A DNA stretch of 64,000 nt from CAVOJV01 sp963696325 (GTDB lineage: Bacteria > Pseudomonadota > Gammaproteobacteria > Competibacterales > Competibacteraceae). The position numbers and the translations under genes are program-made. The notes below the pieces were generated by a model. The model was not told the origin of the DNA, did no database searches, and saw only the letters and a list, made by a program, of their open reading frames with translations. The stretch is taken from NCBI GenBank assembly GCA_963696325.1, contig CAVOJV010000062.1:20350-84349 (forward strand), written 5' to 3'. Shown here one piece after another: positions 54,046-63,118 of the stretch; position 1 is the first letter of the stretch, and every line of letters begins with the position of its first letter.

Positions 54046-56949
54046 ATGAAGTTAATGAAGAAGACAACAGCGGCGCCCGCTGTCGCCGAACAGACCGCCA
54101 TGTCGCCAGCGGTTTTCAAGGGCCTGTCCATGGACCGGCGGGCGTTCCTGAAAAACTCTGGCATCGTCATGGGCGGCACCGCGATTGCGTCCCTGGTGGC
54201 GCCCACGCTGATCAGGAAATCCCAGGCGGCCTCCTCCACCCAGGCAGGCGCTGGGGAGCTCAAGACGGTCCGCACCATCTGCAGCCACTGCTCGGTAGGT
54301 TGCGGTATCTATGCCGAGGTCAAGGACGGTGTCTGGGTCGGCCAGGAACCGGCTTTCGATCATCCCTTTAACCTGGGCGCCCACTGCTCCAAGGGTGCCG
54401 CCATCCGCGAGCACGGCCACGGCGACCGCCGCCTCAAGTATCCAATGAAGCTGGTGGGTGGCAAATGGACGCGACTCACTTGGGAACAGGCCATCAACGA
54501 GGTCGGCGACAAACTGCTGCAGATCCGCGAACAATCGGGACCGGATTCCGTGTATTGGCTGGGGTCCGCCAAACACAGCAACGAGCAAGCTTATCTGTTC
54601 CGCAAATTCGCTTCCCTGTGGGGCACCAACAACGTAGACCATCAGGCGCGCATCTGCCACTCCACGACCGTGGCCGGGGTGGCGAACACCTGGGGTTACG
54701 GCGCCATGACCAACTCCTATAACGATATCCACAACAGCAAGGCGATTCTGATCATCGGTGGCAATCCCGCCGAGGCGCATCCGGTCTCCCTGCAACACGT
54801 GCTGCGGGGCAAGGAGAACGGCGCCAAGCTGATCGTGATCGATCCCCGCTTCACGCGCACCGCCGCCCACGCCGATTTTCATGTGCGCCTGCGGCCGGGC
54901 ACCGACGTGCCGCTGATCTGGGGAATGCTGTGGCATGTCTTCGAAAACGGCTGGGACGACAAGACATTCATCAGCCAACGCGTCTACGGCATGGACGAGG
55001 CGCGCAAGGAAGCCGCCAAATGGACGCCCGCGGAGGTCGAGCGGGTGACCGGTGTCAAGGAAGCGGATGTCAGACGGATTGCGCAAACCATGGCCGAGAA
55101 TCGACCCGGCACCTTCATCTGGTGCATGGGCGGCACCCAGCATACCATCGGCAACAACAACACCCGCGCCTACTGCATCTTCCAACTGGCGCTCGGCAAT
55201 ATGGGCCTGGTGGGTGGCGGCACCAACATCTTCCGCGGCCACGACAACGTCCAGGGAGCCACTGATTTTGGGGTGGGCACGGAAACGCTGCCTGGCTACT
55301 ACGGCCTGGCCGAAGGCGCCTGGAAGCACTGGTGCAAGGTCTGGGACGTGGATTACGAATGGGTGAAGGCCCGCTTCGATCAAAAGGCTTATGAGGAGTC
55401 CGAGGGTAAACCGGCTGGCCCCATGTATACCAAGGGTATCCCAGTCTCCCGTTGGATCGATGGCGTGCTGGAGGACAAAGCCAATATCGCCCAGAAAGAC
55501 AATGTCCACGCCATGATCTTTTGGGGCCATGCGCCCAACAGCCAAACCCGTGGCCCCGAGATGAAGAAGGCCATGGAGAAGCTGGACCTGCTGGTGGTCA
55601 TCGACCCCTATCCCACGGTCACGGCGGTTATGCATGACCGTACCGACGGCGTCTATCTCTTGCCGGCAACTACCCAGTTCGAGACCTATGGCTCGGTGAC
55701 GGCCTCCAACCGCTCCGTGCAGTGGCGGGACAAGGTTATCGAACCTCTGTTCGAATCCCTGCCCGATCACACCATCATGTACAAATTCGCCAAGAAGCTG
55801 GGCTTCGCGGCGGAGTTGACCAAGCATATCAAGGTGGAAAACGACGAACCCCTGATCGAGGATATCGTCCGGGAATACAACCGCGGCATGTGGACCATCG
55901 GCTACACCGGCCAGAGCCCGGAGCGGCTGAAGGCGCATCAGCAGAACTGGCATACCTTCAACACCACCACCCTGCAGGGTGAGGGCGGTCCCCTCGACGG
56001 CGAAACCTATGGCTTGCCCTGGCCCTGCTGGGGAACCCCGGAGTTAAAGCATCCCGGCACCCACGTCCTCTACGACACCAGCAGGCCGGTGGCCAAGGGG
56101 GGCCTTACCTTTCGCGCCAACTTTGGCGTCGAACGCAACGGCGTGAATCTGCTGGCCGAGGGTTCCTGGAGCAAGGATTCCGGTATTCAGGACGGTTATC
56201 CGGAGTTCACCGCCGACATGCTGAAAAGCCTGGGCTGGTGGGATGATCTCACCCCCGAGGAGAAAACCAAAGCCGAAGGCAAGAACTGGAAGACCGACCT
56301 CTCCGGTGGCATCCAACGGGTGGCCATCAAACATGGCTGTGCCCCGTTTGGGAACGCCAAGGCTCGCGCGGTGGCGTGGAACTTCCCCGATCCAGTGCCT
56401 ATCCACCGCGAGCCGCTCTACACCACGCGGCGGGATCTGGTGGAAAAGTATCCCACCTACCAGGATCGGAAATCGTTTTTCCGTCTGCCCACCCGCTATG
56501 CGTCCATCCAAGCCAAGGATTATTCAAAGGATTTCCCGCTCATTCTGACCAGCGGGCGGTTGGTGGAATACGAGGGCGGCGGCGACGAGACCCGCTCCAA
56601 CCCCTGGTTGGCCGAGTTGCAGCAGGTCATGTTCGTGGAGATCAATCCGGTGGACGCCAACAATGCCAGCATCCGCGATGGGCAACAGGTCTGGCTGGAA
56701 GGTCCGGAAGGCGGGCGCATCAATGTAAAGGCCAAATTGACGCGCAGCGTAGCGCCTGGCGTGGTGTGGACGCCGTTCCACTTCGGAGGCCACTTCCAGG
56801 GCAAGGATCTGCGCAGCAAGTATCCCGAGGGCAGCGATCCCTATGTGTTGGGTGAGGCTTGCAATACCGCCTTTACCTATGGTTACGACTCGGTGACCTG
56901 CATGCAGGAAACCAAGTGTTCCCTGTGCAAAATCTATCCTGCCGCCTAA
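54046..56949 (+). CDS. fdhA: Formate dehydrogenase catalytic subunit
   Basis: A 967-residue molybdopterin enzyme oxidising formate to CO2 in the periplasm. The Tat signal is MDRRAFLKNSGIVMGGTAIA. The N-terminal [4Fe-4S] ligands are CSHCSVGCGIY and AHCSKGA. The active site is QARICHSTTVAGVANTWGY with Cys204, where selenoproteins have Sec, and the essential His directly after it. The MGD-binding C-terminal domain is complete. An N-terminal extension of about 28 residues precedes the Tat motif. It is followed 30 bases later by fdhB. Confidence 0.94.
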   Translation: MKLMKKTTAAPAVAEQTAMSPAVFKGLSMDRRAFLKNSGIVMGGTAIASLVAPTLIRKSQAASSTQAGAGELKTVRTICSHCSVGCGIYAEVKDGVWVGQEPAFDHPFNLGAHCSKGAAIREHGHGDRRLKYPMKLVGGKWTRLTWEQAINEVGDKLLQIREQSGPDSVYWLGSAKHSNEQAYLFRKFASLWGTNNVDHQARICHSTTVAGVANTWGYGAMTNSYNDIHNSKAILIIGGNPAEAHPVSLQHVLRGKENGAKLIVIDPRFTRTAAHADFHVRLRPGTDVPLIWGMLWHVFENGWDDKTFISQRVYGMDEARKEAAKWTPAEVERVTGVKEADVRRIAQTMAENRPGTFIWCMGGTQHTIGNNNTRAYCIFQLALGNMGLVGGGTNIFRGHDNVQGATDFGVGTETLPGYYGLAEGAWKHWCKVWDVDYEWVKARFDQKAYEESEGKPAGPMYTKGIPVSRWIDGVLEDKANIAQKDNVHAMIFWGHAPNSQTRGPEMKKAMEKLDLLVVIDPYPTVTAVMHDRTDGVYLLPATTQFETYGSVTASNRSVQWRDKVIEPLFESLPDHTIMYKFAKKLGFAAELTKHIKVENDEPLIEDIVREYNRGMWTIGYTGQSPERLKAHQQNWHTFNTTTLQGEGGPLDGETYGLPWPCWGTPELKHPGTHVLYDTSRPVAKGGLTFRANFGVERNGVNLLAEGSWSKDSGIQDGYPEFTADMLKSLGWWDDLTPEEKTKAEGKNWKTDLSGGIQRVAIKHGCAPFGNAKARAVAWNFPDPVPIHREPLYTTRRDLVEKYPTYQDRKSFFRLPTRYASIQAKDYSKDFPLILTSGRLVEYEGGGDETRSNPWLAELQQVMFVEINPVDANNASIRDGQQVWLEGPEGGRINVKAKLTRSVAPGVVWTPFHFGGHFQGKDLRSKYPEGSDPYVLGEACNTAFTYGYDSVTCMQETKCSLCKIYPAA

Positions 56950-56979
56950 ACCGCGGCGCGGATTGGAGGAGAACGAATA

Positions 56980-57564
56980 ATGGCTCGAGTGAAGTTTCTT
57001 TGTGATGCCGACCGCTGCATCGAATGCAATGGCTGCGTGACGGCATGCAAGAACGAAAACGAAGTTCCCTGGGGGGTGAATCGACGCCGGGTGGTTACCC
57101 TCAACGATGGCGAACCCGGAGAGAAATCCATTTCCGTGGCCTGCATGCATTGCACGGATGCCCCCTGCGCCGCGGTCTGCCCGGTGGATTGCTTCTACAC
57201 CACGGACGACGGCATCGTGCTCCACGACAAGGATCAATGTATCGGCTGCGGTTACTGCTTCTATGCCTGTCCGTTTGGTGCGCCGCAGTATCCCCAGAAG
57301 TCCGCCTTCGGGGTGCGCGGTAAGATGGATAAGTGCACCTTCTGCGCCGGCGGGCCCGAGGTCGACGGCTCCCCGGAGGAATACAAAAAATATGGCGCCA
57401 ACCGCATCAGTGAGGGCAAGTTGCCGATCTGCGCCGAGATGTGCTCCACCAAAGCCCTGCTGGCGGGCGATGGCGATGTCGTGGCCGATATCTATCGTCA
57501 GCGCGTGTTGCGCCGCGATGGCCGGCCGCAGACATGGGGTTGGGACAAGGCCTACGGCGCATAA
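56980..57564 (+). CDS. fdhB: Formate dehydrogenase Fe-S subunit
   Basis: A 194-residue electron-transfer subunit with four [4Fe-4S] motifs: CIECNGCVTACKNEN, CMHCTDAPCAAVCPVD, CIGCGYCFYACPFGAPQ and CTFCAGG with the late CAEMC. It passes electrons from FdhA to the cytochrome b subunit. It has no signal of its own and presumably travels with FdhA through Tat. GGAGGAG lies upstream of the ATG. Confidence 0.94.
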   Translation: MARVKFLCDADRCIECNGCVTACKNENEVPWGVNRRRVVTLNDGEPGEKSISVACMHCTDAPCAAVCPVDCFYTTDDGIVLHDKDQCIGCGYCFYACPFGAPQYPQKSAFGVRGKMDKCTFCAGGPEVDGSPEEYKKYGANRISEGKLPICAEMCSTKALLAGDGDVVADIYRQRVLRRDGRPQTWGWDKAYGA

Positions 57565-57611
57565 TGCGGCCCCCCACGCTGGCCTCTGGTCGTCGGTACC
57601 CCTTGGTCTAT

Positions 57612-57638
57612 CCCCTCCCCCCCTTGCCAAGGGGAGGG
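57612..57638. repeat. GC-rich palindromic element, second copy
   Basis: CCCCTCCCC...CCTT pairs with AAGGGGAGGG and is followed by TTAGGGTGG, the same kind of hairpin and trailing context as at 3668-3690. It lies in the 360-base gap between fdhB and fdhC. Confidence 0.55.
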
Positions 57639-57708
57639 TTAGGGTGGTGCCTGCTGGCGGGCGAGATCCAGCGGTGGGGGAGACTTTAGTAGAGGGGGAG
57701 GCCCCGTG

Positions 57709-57907
57709 ATGGAATCAATAAGACACATTCGTCGGCTTGATAGTTTTTTGTCTGCTGCTAGCCGGTTGTTCCGATGCACCCAGGCTGGTAATCCATGAGC
57801 CCGGTCACTACCAGGGGAAAGCCGATCCTCTGCTGCGGATCTCCGGGACGGAGCAACATAAACAGCAGCTTATAGATCGCTTGATGATTGGGCAAACAGA
57901 CCGCTGA
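57709..57907 (+). pseudogene. Small lipoprotein gene, frameshifted
   Basis: Between fdhB and fdhC, one frame gives a lipobox and mature chain: IVFCLLLAGC, then SDAPRLVIHEPGHYQGKADP and a tail to a TGA at 57905. The natural ATG at 57709, with a strong GGGGGAGG before it, encodes a basic start (MESIRHIRRLDSFL) in another frame. The two join if one base is gained or lost at the T6 run 57743-57748. An intact version would be a lipoprotein of roughly 65 residues. TTG at 57737 could start the second frame without a shift, but the signal would lack its basic end. Confidence 0.55.
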
Positions 57908-57924
57908 GCGGGGAGGATGAGTTA

Positions 57925-59004
57925 ATGACAAACAACGATCATAAGCTTTCTCCTAGAAAGCGCCGCTTGCCCGGCCAACGTCTGGTATGGCTGCTGATGG
58001 GTTTGTTGGTGGCATTGTTGTTGGTCCCGGTTTCCGGCTATTTGTTGAGCGACACGGTTGTCGCTCAGTCGGATACGGCGACGAAGGGCAATGAGCGAGC
58101 CAGCCTCTGGCGCGAGGTTCGCAGAGGCGCCACCGGTTATACCGCCGTTAGCGGACCAGAGGCCAATGTCCTGATCCAGAACGGCGGGCAGAACTGGCGT
58201 TCATTCAAGGACGGCCCCTTGAGAATCTACAGCGCGTGGCTCATGGCCGGCGTCCTGCTGGTCGCCGGGTTGCTGCACATGATCAATGGCCCGCAGAGGC
58301 TTAAGAATGGCTTTTCCGGCCAGATGATCGAGCGCTGGACGCGGTTCGAACGAATTATGCATTGGTATGTCGCCATTCTGTTCATCATTCTCGCGGTCAC
58401 GGGCTCGAGCCTTTTGTATGGTCGCAGCGCGCTGATTCCGGTCTTTGGCAAGGACGGTTTCGCCGCCTACGCCGAGGTTGCCAAGGCCCTGCATAACTAC
58501 CTGGGCCCCTTCTTTGCGGTGGGCACGATTTTGATGGGCGTGCGGTGGTTCAGGGACAACCTGCCGGTCGAGGCGGATTGGGAATGGGTCAAAACCGCGG
58601 GCGGCATGTGGGGTGAGGGGCATCCGCCGGCGGGCAAGGCCAATGCTGGCGAGAAACTGATGTTTTGGCAGTTTGTCGTCACTGGGTTTGCGTTGGTAGT
58701 TACCGGATTCGTGCTGGATTTCCCGAATTTCGGCCAGACCCGGGAAGTCATGCAATGGTCACATGTGATCCATGCAGTAGCCGCCATCGTCGCGATCGTC
58801 ACCGCGTTTGGTCATATGTACATGGCGCTCATTGGTGTCGAAGGCGCCTTGGAAGGCATGGTTAACGGCCGGGTGGATACCAACTGGGCCGAGCAGCACC
58901 ACGATATCTGGTATCAGGAATTGCTCAGCCAGGGGATTAAGCCCGAGCCTTCAGAGACGCGGCGGGTTCCTCCAGGTGGTCAGCCGGCAGCCCGGTCTAC
59001 TTAG
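57925..59004 (+). CDS. fdhC: Formate dehydrogenase cytochrome b subunit
   Basis: A 359-residue gamma subunit that anchors the enzyme and passes electrons to quinone. The first helix is at about 20-42, with a periplasmic stretch of about 50 residues, then four helices from about 95: SAWLMAGVLLVAGLLHMING, ERIMHWYVAILFIILAVTGS, a helix with HNYLGPFFAVGT, and WSHVIHAVAAIVAIVTAFGH. The His residues are the haem b ligands. GGGGAGGATGAG lies just upstream of the ATG. Confidence 0.93.
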   Translation: MTNNDHKLSPRKRRLPGQRLVWLLMGLLVALLLVPVSGYLLSDTVVAQSDTATKGNERASLWREVRRGATGYTAVSGPEANVLIQNGGQNWRSFKDGPLRIYSAWLMAGVLLVAGLLHMINGPQRLKNGFSGQMIERWTRFERIMHWYVAILFIILAVTGSSLLYGRSALIPVFGKDGFAAYAEVAKALHNYLGPFFAVGTILMGVRWFRDNLPVEADWEWVKTAGGMWGEGHPPAGKANAGEKLMFWQFVVTGFALVVTGFVLDFPNFGQTREVMQWSHVIHAVAAIVAIVTAFGHMYMALIGVEGALEGMVNGRVDTNWAEQHHDIWYQELLSQGIKPEPSETRRVPPGGQPAARST

Positions 59005-59032
59005 CATTTGCCCACCAGTCACTCATGTCCAT

Positions 59033-59058
59033 GTCCCCTTCCCGGGTGCGAAGGGGAC
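59033..59058. repeat. Inverted repeat after fdhC
   Basis: GTCCCCTTC / GAAGGGGAC is a perfect 9-base stem with an 8-base loop, 28 bases after fdhC. There is no T-run, so it may be a repeat element or a pause site, not a strong terminator. Confidence 0.5.
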
Positions 59059-59168
59059 CGCGCTTACTGAGCAGCGCTGCTTGCTTGGGGGTGCCAAATA
59101 ACAGGGTCGTCTATTCGACTGAATCCTGCGGGTTCCTTACCGATGAAAATAAAACTACTGGGGACGGT

Positions 59169-59585
59169 ATGATAGCAACATTGAAAATTTCCTATTCAAG
59201 TTTGCTGGTAGCGTGCAGCCTGGGAGTCGGCTTTGCTAATGCTCAAGAAGCTAAACCCGTTGAACCAAAGCAGGCCGCGGACGCGGCGGTTGCAACCAAG
59301 CCCGCGGAACCGGACGAACGGACTCAGCAAGTCCTCGCCCTGATGACAGCAAAAAATTATGATTGCCTGAACTGCCACCGGGTCGATACCAAATTGGTGG
59401 GCCCTTCCTACAAAGAGGTGGCCGCCAAGCGCAAGAATGACAAATGGGCGTCCGAAAAACTGGCCGGCATCATCAAAAGGGGGGGCACCGGGGAGTATGG
59501 AGAAGGGCCGGCGATGCCTCCGCACAGTGGCATCGTTAGCGATGCCGACATCAAAACCATCGTCGACTGGATATTGTCCTTGTAG
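59169..59585 (+). CDS. Periplasmic class I cytochrome c
   Basis: A 138-residue protein with a signal peptide (MIATLKISYSSLLVACSLGV, cleaved after ANA), a Pro/Ala/Glu-rich linker, then one haem: CLNCH attachment, LVGPSYKEVAAKR, and the distal Met in GPAMPPHSG. It resembles cytochrome c551/c552. ATG at 59169 starts the signal peptide. It follows fdhC by 164 bases and could accept electrons in formate respiration, although a general role is equally possible. Confidence 0.9.
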   Translation: MIATLKISYSSLLVACSLGVGFANAQEAKPVEPKQAADAAVATKPAEPDERTQQVLALMTAKNYDCLNCHRVDTKLVGPSYKEVAAKRKNDKWASEKLAGIIKRGGTGEYGEGPAMPPHSGIVSDADIKTIVDWILSL

Positions 59586-60170
59586 TCAGCGTCCTGGCGA
59601 GTCGAGATAGCCACCAAGCCACTCAAGCTCCAGGCGAAACGGCCCGGCCTGCTGGTCGGCGATGAGCAGACCAAAGGTAACGATGCGGCGGGTATCCAAG
59701 GGAGCGGCATCCTTGAGCTGCCGGCCTCGAAAGCTTGGTAAAAACTCGCTAAACGGCAGCCGCAGGGTGAGCCATTGCCCTGCTTCAGTCGCGAAAGCTG
59801 CTCTATAATTCACTCCGTCGAACTGGGCATCGGTGCGTAGATTCAGCTTGTAGCGTTTGCCGTCTCCCCGCACCCGTAAAGCGATGCCGGCATAGGTGCC
59901 GAGATCGTACTGTCCCGGCGCGGAACGCACCGAGGCGAAGCCGCCGTTGTTTTCCAAAGAAACCATGCCGGTAAACACCGCCACACCGTCCTCGATTCGC
60001 ATCTGGCTGGCCGAACGGCCACCCATCACGCCATCGTCGATGGATGGCCAGCGCTGCACCGCATCGGCGCGGCCGAAGTCGAAAATCATCATTTGCTCCG
60101 CGGCCACTGCCAGCCCCATTATCAAAATCCCGCTTAACAAGCATAAATCCGCTGTGCGCTTAGCCTGCAT
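59586..60170 (-). CDS. CIA30-like protein
   Basis: A 194-residue protein with an N-terminal hydrophobic signal (CLLSGILIMGLAVAAE) and a CIA30/NDUFAF1-type galactose-binding-like beta fold: WPSIDDGVMGGRSASQMRI, GFASVRSAPGQYDLGTYAGI, LNLRTDAQFDGVNYRAAF and LPFSEFLPSFRGR. The mitochondrial relative assists complex I assembly; the bacterial function is unknown. It is convergent with the cytochrome gene, and the stop codons abut. Confidence 0.85.
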   Translation of the reverse strand: MQAKRTADLCLLSGILIMGLAVAAEQMMIFDFGRADAVQRWPSIDDGVMGGRSASQMRIEDGVAVFTGMVSLENNGGFASVRSAPGQYDLGTYAGIALRVRGDGKRYKLNLRTDAQFDGVNYRAAFATEAGQWLTLRLPFSEFLPSFRGRQLKDAAPLDTRRIVTFGLLIADQQAGPFRLELEWLGGYLDSPGR

Positions 60171-60269
60171 ATGACGTACTCTTTAACCCTTGGTCTTTAA
60201 GACCATCCTAGCCTTAATCTAAAATAATATTGGCAAAAATTGAATTTATTTGATCAAAGGACAGCAATC

Positions 60270-60698
60270 ATGTACGAATTCTTGCGATGCAAAGTAAAGG
60301 ATGCAATGACGGTTTCGCCCATCACCGCTACTCCCGATACCCCACTCGGGACATTGGAACAACTGTTCGAGGCCCACGACTTCAACGGTATTCCGGTACT
60401 TGACAGGCAGGGGCGGCTGGTAGGCCTGGTGACCAAATTCGATCTGCTAAAGGCTTTCATTCTGACCACCGACTCCCCGGCACCCCACTATACTGATATC
60501 ATCAAGGGTCCCGCCTCATCCGTGATGACCACGAACCCGGAAACCGTGAGCCCGGACCTGCCCCTGAGCCGGTTGTTACAGCAACTGGTGGAAATGCGCA
60601 CCAAGAGCTTTCCCGTGGTTGAGAACGACCGGCTGGTAGGCATCATCTCTCGGGAAGACGTACTCAAGGCTCTGCACCGTACCACGATCTCCCCCTAA
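60270..60698 (+). CDS. CBS-pair protein
   Basis: A 142-residue protein made of two CBS motifs: VKDAMTVSPITATPDTPLGT with FNGIPVLDRQGRLVGLVTKF, and SSVMTTNPETVSPDLPLSRL with SFPVVENDRLVGIISREDVL. CBS pairs bind adenine nucleotides and act as energy sensors. ATG at 60270 is chosen over the open upstream frame. It ends 15 bases before the deacetylase-like gene, with which it probably forms an operon. Confidence 0.9.
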   Translation: MYEFLRCKVKDAMTVSPITATPDTPLGTLEQLFEAHDFNGIPVLDRQGRLVGLVTKFDLLKAFILTTDSPAPHYTDIIKGPASSVMTTNPETVSPDLPLSRLLQQLVEMRTKSFPVVENDRLVGIISREDVLKALHRTTISP

Positions 60699-60713
60699 TC
60701 AGGAGCCGCAACC

Positions 60714-61646
60714 ATGACCACCCTTCTTTACAACCACCCGGTCTGCGCGGAACACGACATGGGCCATGGCCACCCGGAATGCCCCGATCGCCTGAAGGCC
60801 ATCCTCGCCGCCCTCAAGCACCCTGAGTTCGCCGACCTCCAGTGGCGGGAGGCGCCGGAAGCCACCCTGGAACAGCTTACCAGGGTGCATACAGCCAGAT
60901 ACGTGGAGCGTATTCTGGCGGCCGTGCCCCGGCAGGGTCTGCATGCCCTGGATGGCGACACCGCACTGTCGCCACGCTCCGGCGAGGCCGCTCTGCGCGC
61001 CGCCGGAGCGGCCTGCGCGGCGGTAGATGCCATTATGGCGGGAGAGGCCAATAACGCCTTTTGCGCCGTCCGGCCACCCGGACATCATGCCGAACCCAGC
61101 CGGGCCATGGGCTTTTGTCTGTTCAACAATGTCGCTATCGGCGCCGCTCACGCTCGCGCCGCCCATGGTCTGGAACGGGCAGCCGTTATCGATTTTGATG
61201 TGCACCATGGCAACGGCACCCAGGCCGCCTTCGAGACCCAACCGGCGTACATGTACATCTCCAGCCACCAGTCACCCCTGTATCCAGGCACTGGCCGGCG
61301 CAGTGAGCGGGGAGTCGGCAATATCGTCAATGTGCCCATGCCGCCTTACAGCGGCTCCGAGGATTTGCGCGAGGCCTGGACCACGTTCATGGAACCGGCT
61401 TTGCGCGGGTTCCAACCCAATTTCATCTTCATCTCGGCGGGCTTCGATGCCCATCGCCTGGACCCTCTGGCGGAACTCAATTTCACCGAAAAGGATTTTG
61501 CCTGGCTTACCCACGAAATCCTGGATCTGGCGGCAGAGTTCTGCGCCGGGCGGGTAGTTTCGACACTGGAAGGAGGTTACAACCTGCAGGCCCTGGCGGC
61601 CAGTACGGCGGTCCACGTCAAGGCCCTGATGGACGCCGCGGCATAG
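60714..61646 (+). CDS. Histone deacetylase-like amidohydrolase
   Basis: A 310-residue arginase-deacetylase-fold enzyme. The metal and catalytic motifs are present: RPPGHHAEPSRAMGFCLFNN (tandem His), VIDFDVHHGNGTQAAF (Asp-x-His ligands) and SAGFDAHRLDPLAELN (Asp ligand). By family it removes acyl groups from lysines, polyamines or small molecules; the substrate is not known. CAGGAG precedes the ATG. Confidence 0.92.
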   Translation: MTTLLYNHPVCAEHDMGHGHPECPDRLKAILAALKHPEFADLQWREAPEATLEQLTRVHTARYVERILAAVPRQGLHALDGDTALSPRSGEAALRAAGAACAAVDAIMAGEANNAFCAVRPPGHHAEPSRAMGFCLFNNVAIGAAHARAAHGLERAAVIDFDVHHGNGTQAAFETQPAYMYISSHQSPLYPGTGRRSERGVGNIVNVPMPPYSGSEDLREAWTTFMEPALRGFQPNFIFISAGFDAHRLDPLAELNFTEKDFAWLTHEILDLAAEFCAGRVVSTLEGGYNLQALAASTAVHVKALMDAAA

Positions 61647-61743
61647 GCTTGGCGCAATAATCTGGGGAATAATCCGGTGGGAGCGGTGTTCTGGCCGCGA
61701 TCATCACGGCTACCAGCCGATCCCACCTTGGCACTAGGCCTTT

Positions 61744-62721
61744 TCACGGTAACAACAGGGTCGAACCGGTGGTCTTGCGGGCTTCGAGATCCCGGTGGGC
61801 CTGGGCCGCCTCGGCCAGCGGATAGGTCTGTTGGACCTCGATCTTGACCGCGCCGCTGGCGACGACTTCGAACAACTCGGCGGCGCTGGCCAGCAGATCG
61901 GCGCGCTTGGCGGTGTACACCATCAGCGTGGGGCGGGTCAGGAACAGGCAGCCCTTGGCGGACAGCACCAGCGGCTCAATAGCCGGTACCGGCCCCGAGG
62001 CATTGCCGAATGTCACCATCATCCCGAGTGGGCGCAGGCAATCCAGCGAGTCCATGAAAACGTCTTTGCCCACCGAGTCATAGACCACCGCCACGCCTTC
62101 CCCACCGGTGATTTCCTTTACCCGTTGCACGAAGTTCTCGCGGCTGTAGACGATGACATGGTGACAGCCATGGGCACGGGCCAGCTCGGCTTTTTCATCA
62201 TTGCCCACGGTGCCGATGACGGTGGCGCCCAGGTGCCGGGCCCACTGGCAGGCAATCAGGCCGACTCCGCCCGCCGCCGCATGCACGAGGACGGCATCGC
62301 CGGGTTGCACCCGGTAGGTACGGCGCAACAGGTATTGAGCGGTCATGCCTTTCAACATCATGGCCGCCGCGGTGCGTTCGGCGATGTTGTCCGGCAGCAC
62401 CACCAGCCGGTCCGCCGGCATCAGACGAGCTTCCGCGTAGGAGCCCGGCGGTGGCGAGGCATACGCCACCCGATCGCCCACCTTGATGTCGGTGACACCC
62501 GCTCCGACAGCTTCCACTACACCCGCGGCCTCCAGGCCGATACCGCTCGGCAGGGACGGCAGCGGATACAGACCGGTGCGATGATACACATCGATGAAGT
62601 TCAGGCCCACGGCACTGTGGCGGACGCGTGCCTGGCCGGGACCGAGTTCGCCGACCGTGACTGCTTCCCAACGCATCACGTCGGGACCACCGGTTTCATG
62701 AATGCGAATTGCTTTGGTCAT
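61744..62721 (-). CDS. qorA: NADPH:quinone oxidoreductase
   Basis: A 325-residue zinc-free medium-chain dehydrogenase. The start MTKAIRIHETGGPDVMRWE, the HAAAGGVGLIACQWARHLGA nucleotide fold and AVVYDSVGKDVFMDSLDCLR match QorA. AAGGAG lies seven bases before the ATG at 62721; the longer open frame to 62817 lacks support. It is a single gene, and its right flank is integrase debris. Confidence 0.92.
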   Translation of the reverse strand: MTKAIRIHETGGPDVMRWEAVTVGELGPGQARVRHSAVGLNFIDVYHRTGLYPLPSLPSGIGLEAAGVVEAVGAGVTDIKVGDRVAYASPPPGSYAEARLMPADRLVVLPDNIAERTAAAMMLKGMTAQYLLRRTYRVQPGDAVLVHAAAGGVGLIACQWARHLGATVIGTVGNDEKAELARAHGCHHVIVYSRENFVQRVKEITGGEGVAVVYDSVGKDVFMDSLDCLRPLGMMVTFGNASGPVPAIEPLVLSAKGCLFLTRPTLMVYTAKRADLLASAAELFEVVASGAVKIEVQQTYPLAEAAQAHRDLEARKTTGSTLLLP

Positions 62722-62942
62722 GTGGATTCTCCTTGGGGCGGACGGACCGCCACTCGTTAAATTCAGCTCACGAATGGAGTCAGAGTGCTTGATTTGTCGC
62801 CCGCCATGCCTGGGCATTGTTGTTCCGCTCTGAACTCGGGCCAGTTTGCCCAGAGTTTAGTCCCCCTGTCTAATTTTTGGGGACCACCGCAATACATTAA
62901 CGGAGCCGCGCCGCCGAGGTGTCAACTCGGGTGACGAATTCG

Positions 62943-63007
62943 GTCATTGCCGCGCCAGCGGGAATCCAGTAACCGCCCAGACTGGATACCTTCCCGCGAA
63001 GGCCCGG
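62943..63007. repeat. Degenerate dispersed repeat (GTCATTCCCGC type)
   Basis: GTCATTGCCGCGCCAGCGGG with AATCCAG, then CTGGATACCTTCCCGCGAAG, form imperfect inverted halves of the GTCATTCCCGCGAAGGCGGGAATCCAG type repeat seen in many bacterial genomes. It joins directly onto the endonuclease III fragment. Confidence 0.45.
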
Positions 63008-63085
63008 ATAGCGCAGTTCGGTGGTCGGCTTGGGGCAAGCGGTTTGCAGGCGGGTGAAGAACTGGTGAATTTGGCTGAAATCCAT
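63008..63085 (-). pseudogene. Endonuclease III 5' fragment
   Basis: Minus-strand start MDFSQIHQFFTRLQTACPKP followed by TTELRY resembles the first 26 residues of Nth (the helix and the PTTEL segment). It then breaks into repeat sequence. No HhH or Fe-S part is present. The match is short, so the assignment is tentative. Confidence 0.4.
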
Positions 63086-63118
63086 GGCTGGAGTCAGTGT
63101 CGGCAAACGGCGGCTGGT

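Noticed and set aside
54655..54657. Selenocysteine codon in formate dehydrogenase
   Set aside because: The active-site codon is TGC (Cys), so no Sec insertion is needed.
54052..55953. 633-codon open frame antisense to fdhA
   Set aside because: It is a mirror of the high-GC codon usage of fdhA, has no family motif, and fdhA is unmistakable on the other strand.
56524..57630. 368-codon antisense frame across fdhA and fdhB
   Set aside because: It spans two genuine genes with ferredoxin motifs on the plus strand and has no independent signature.
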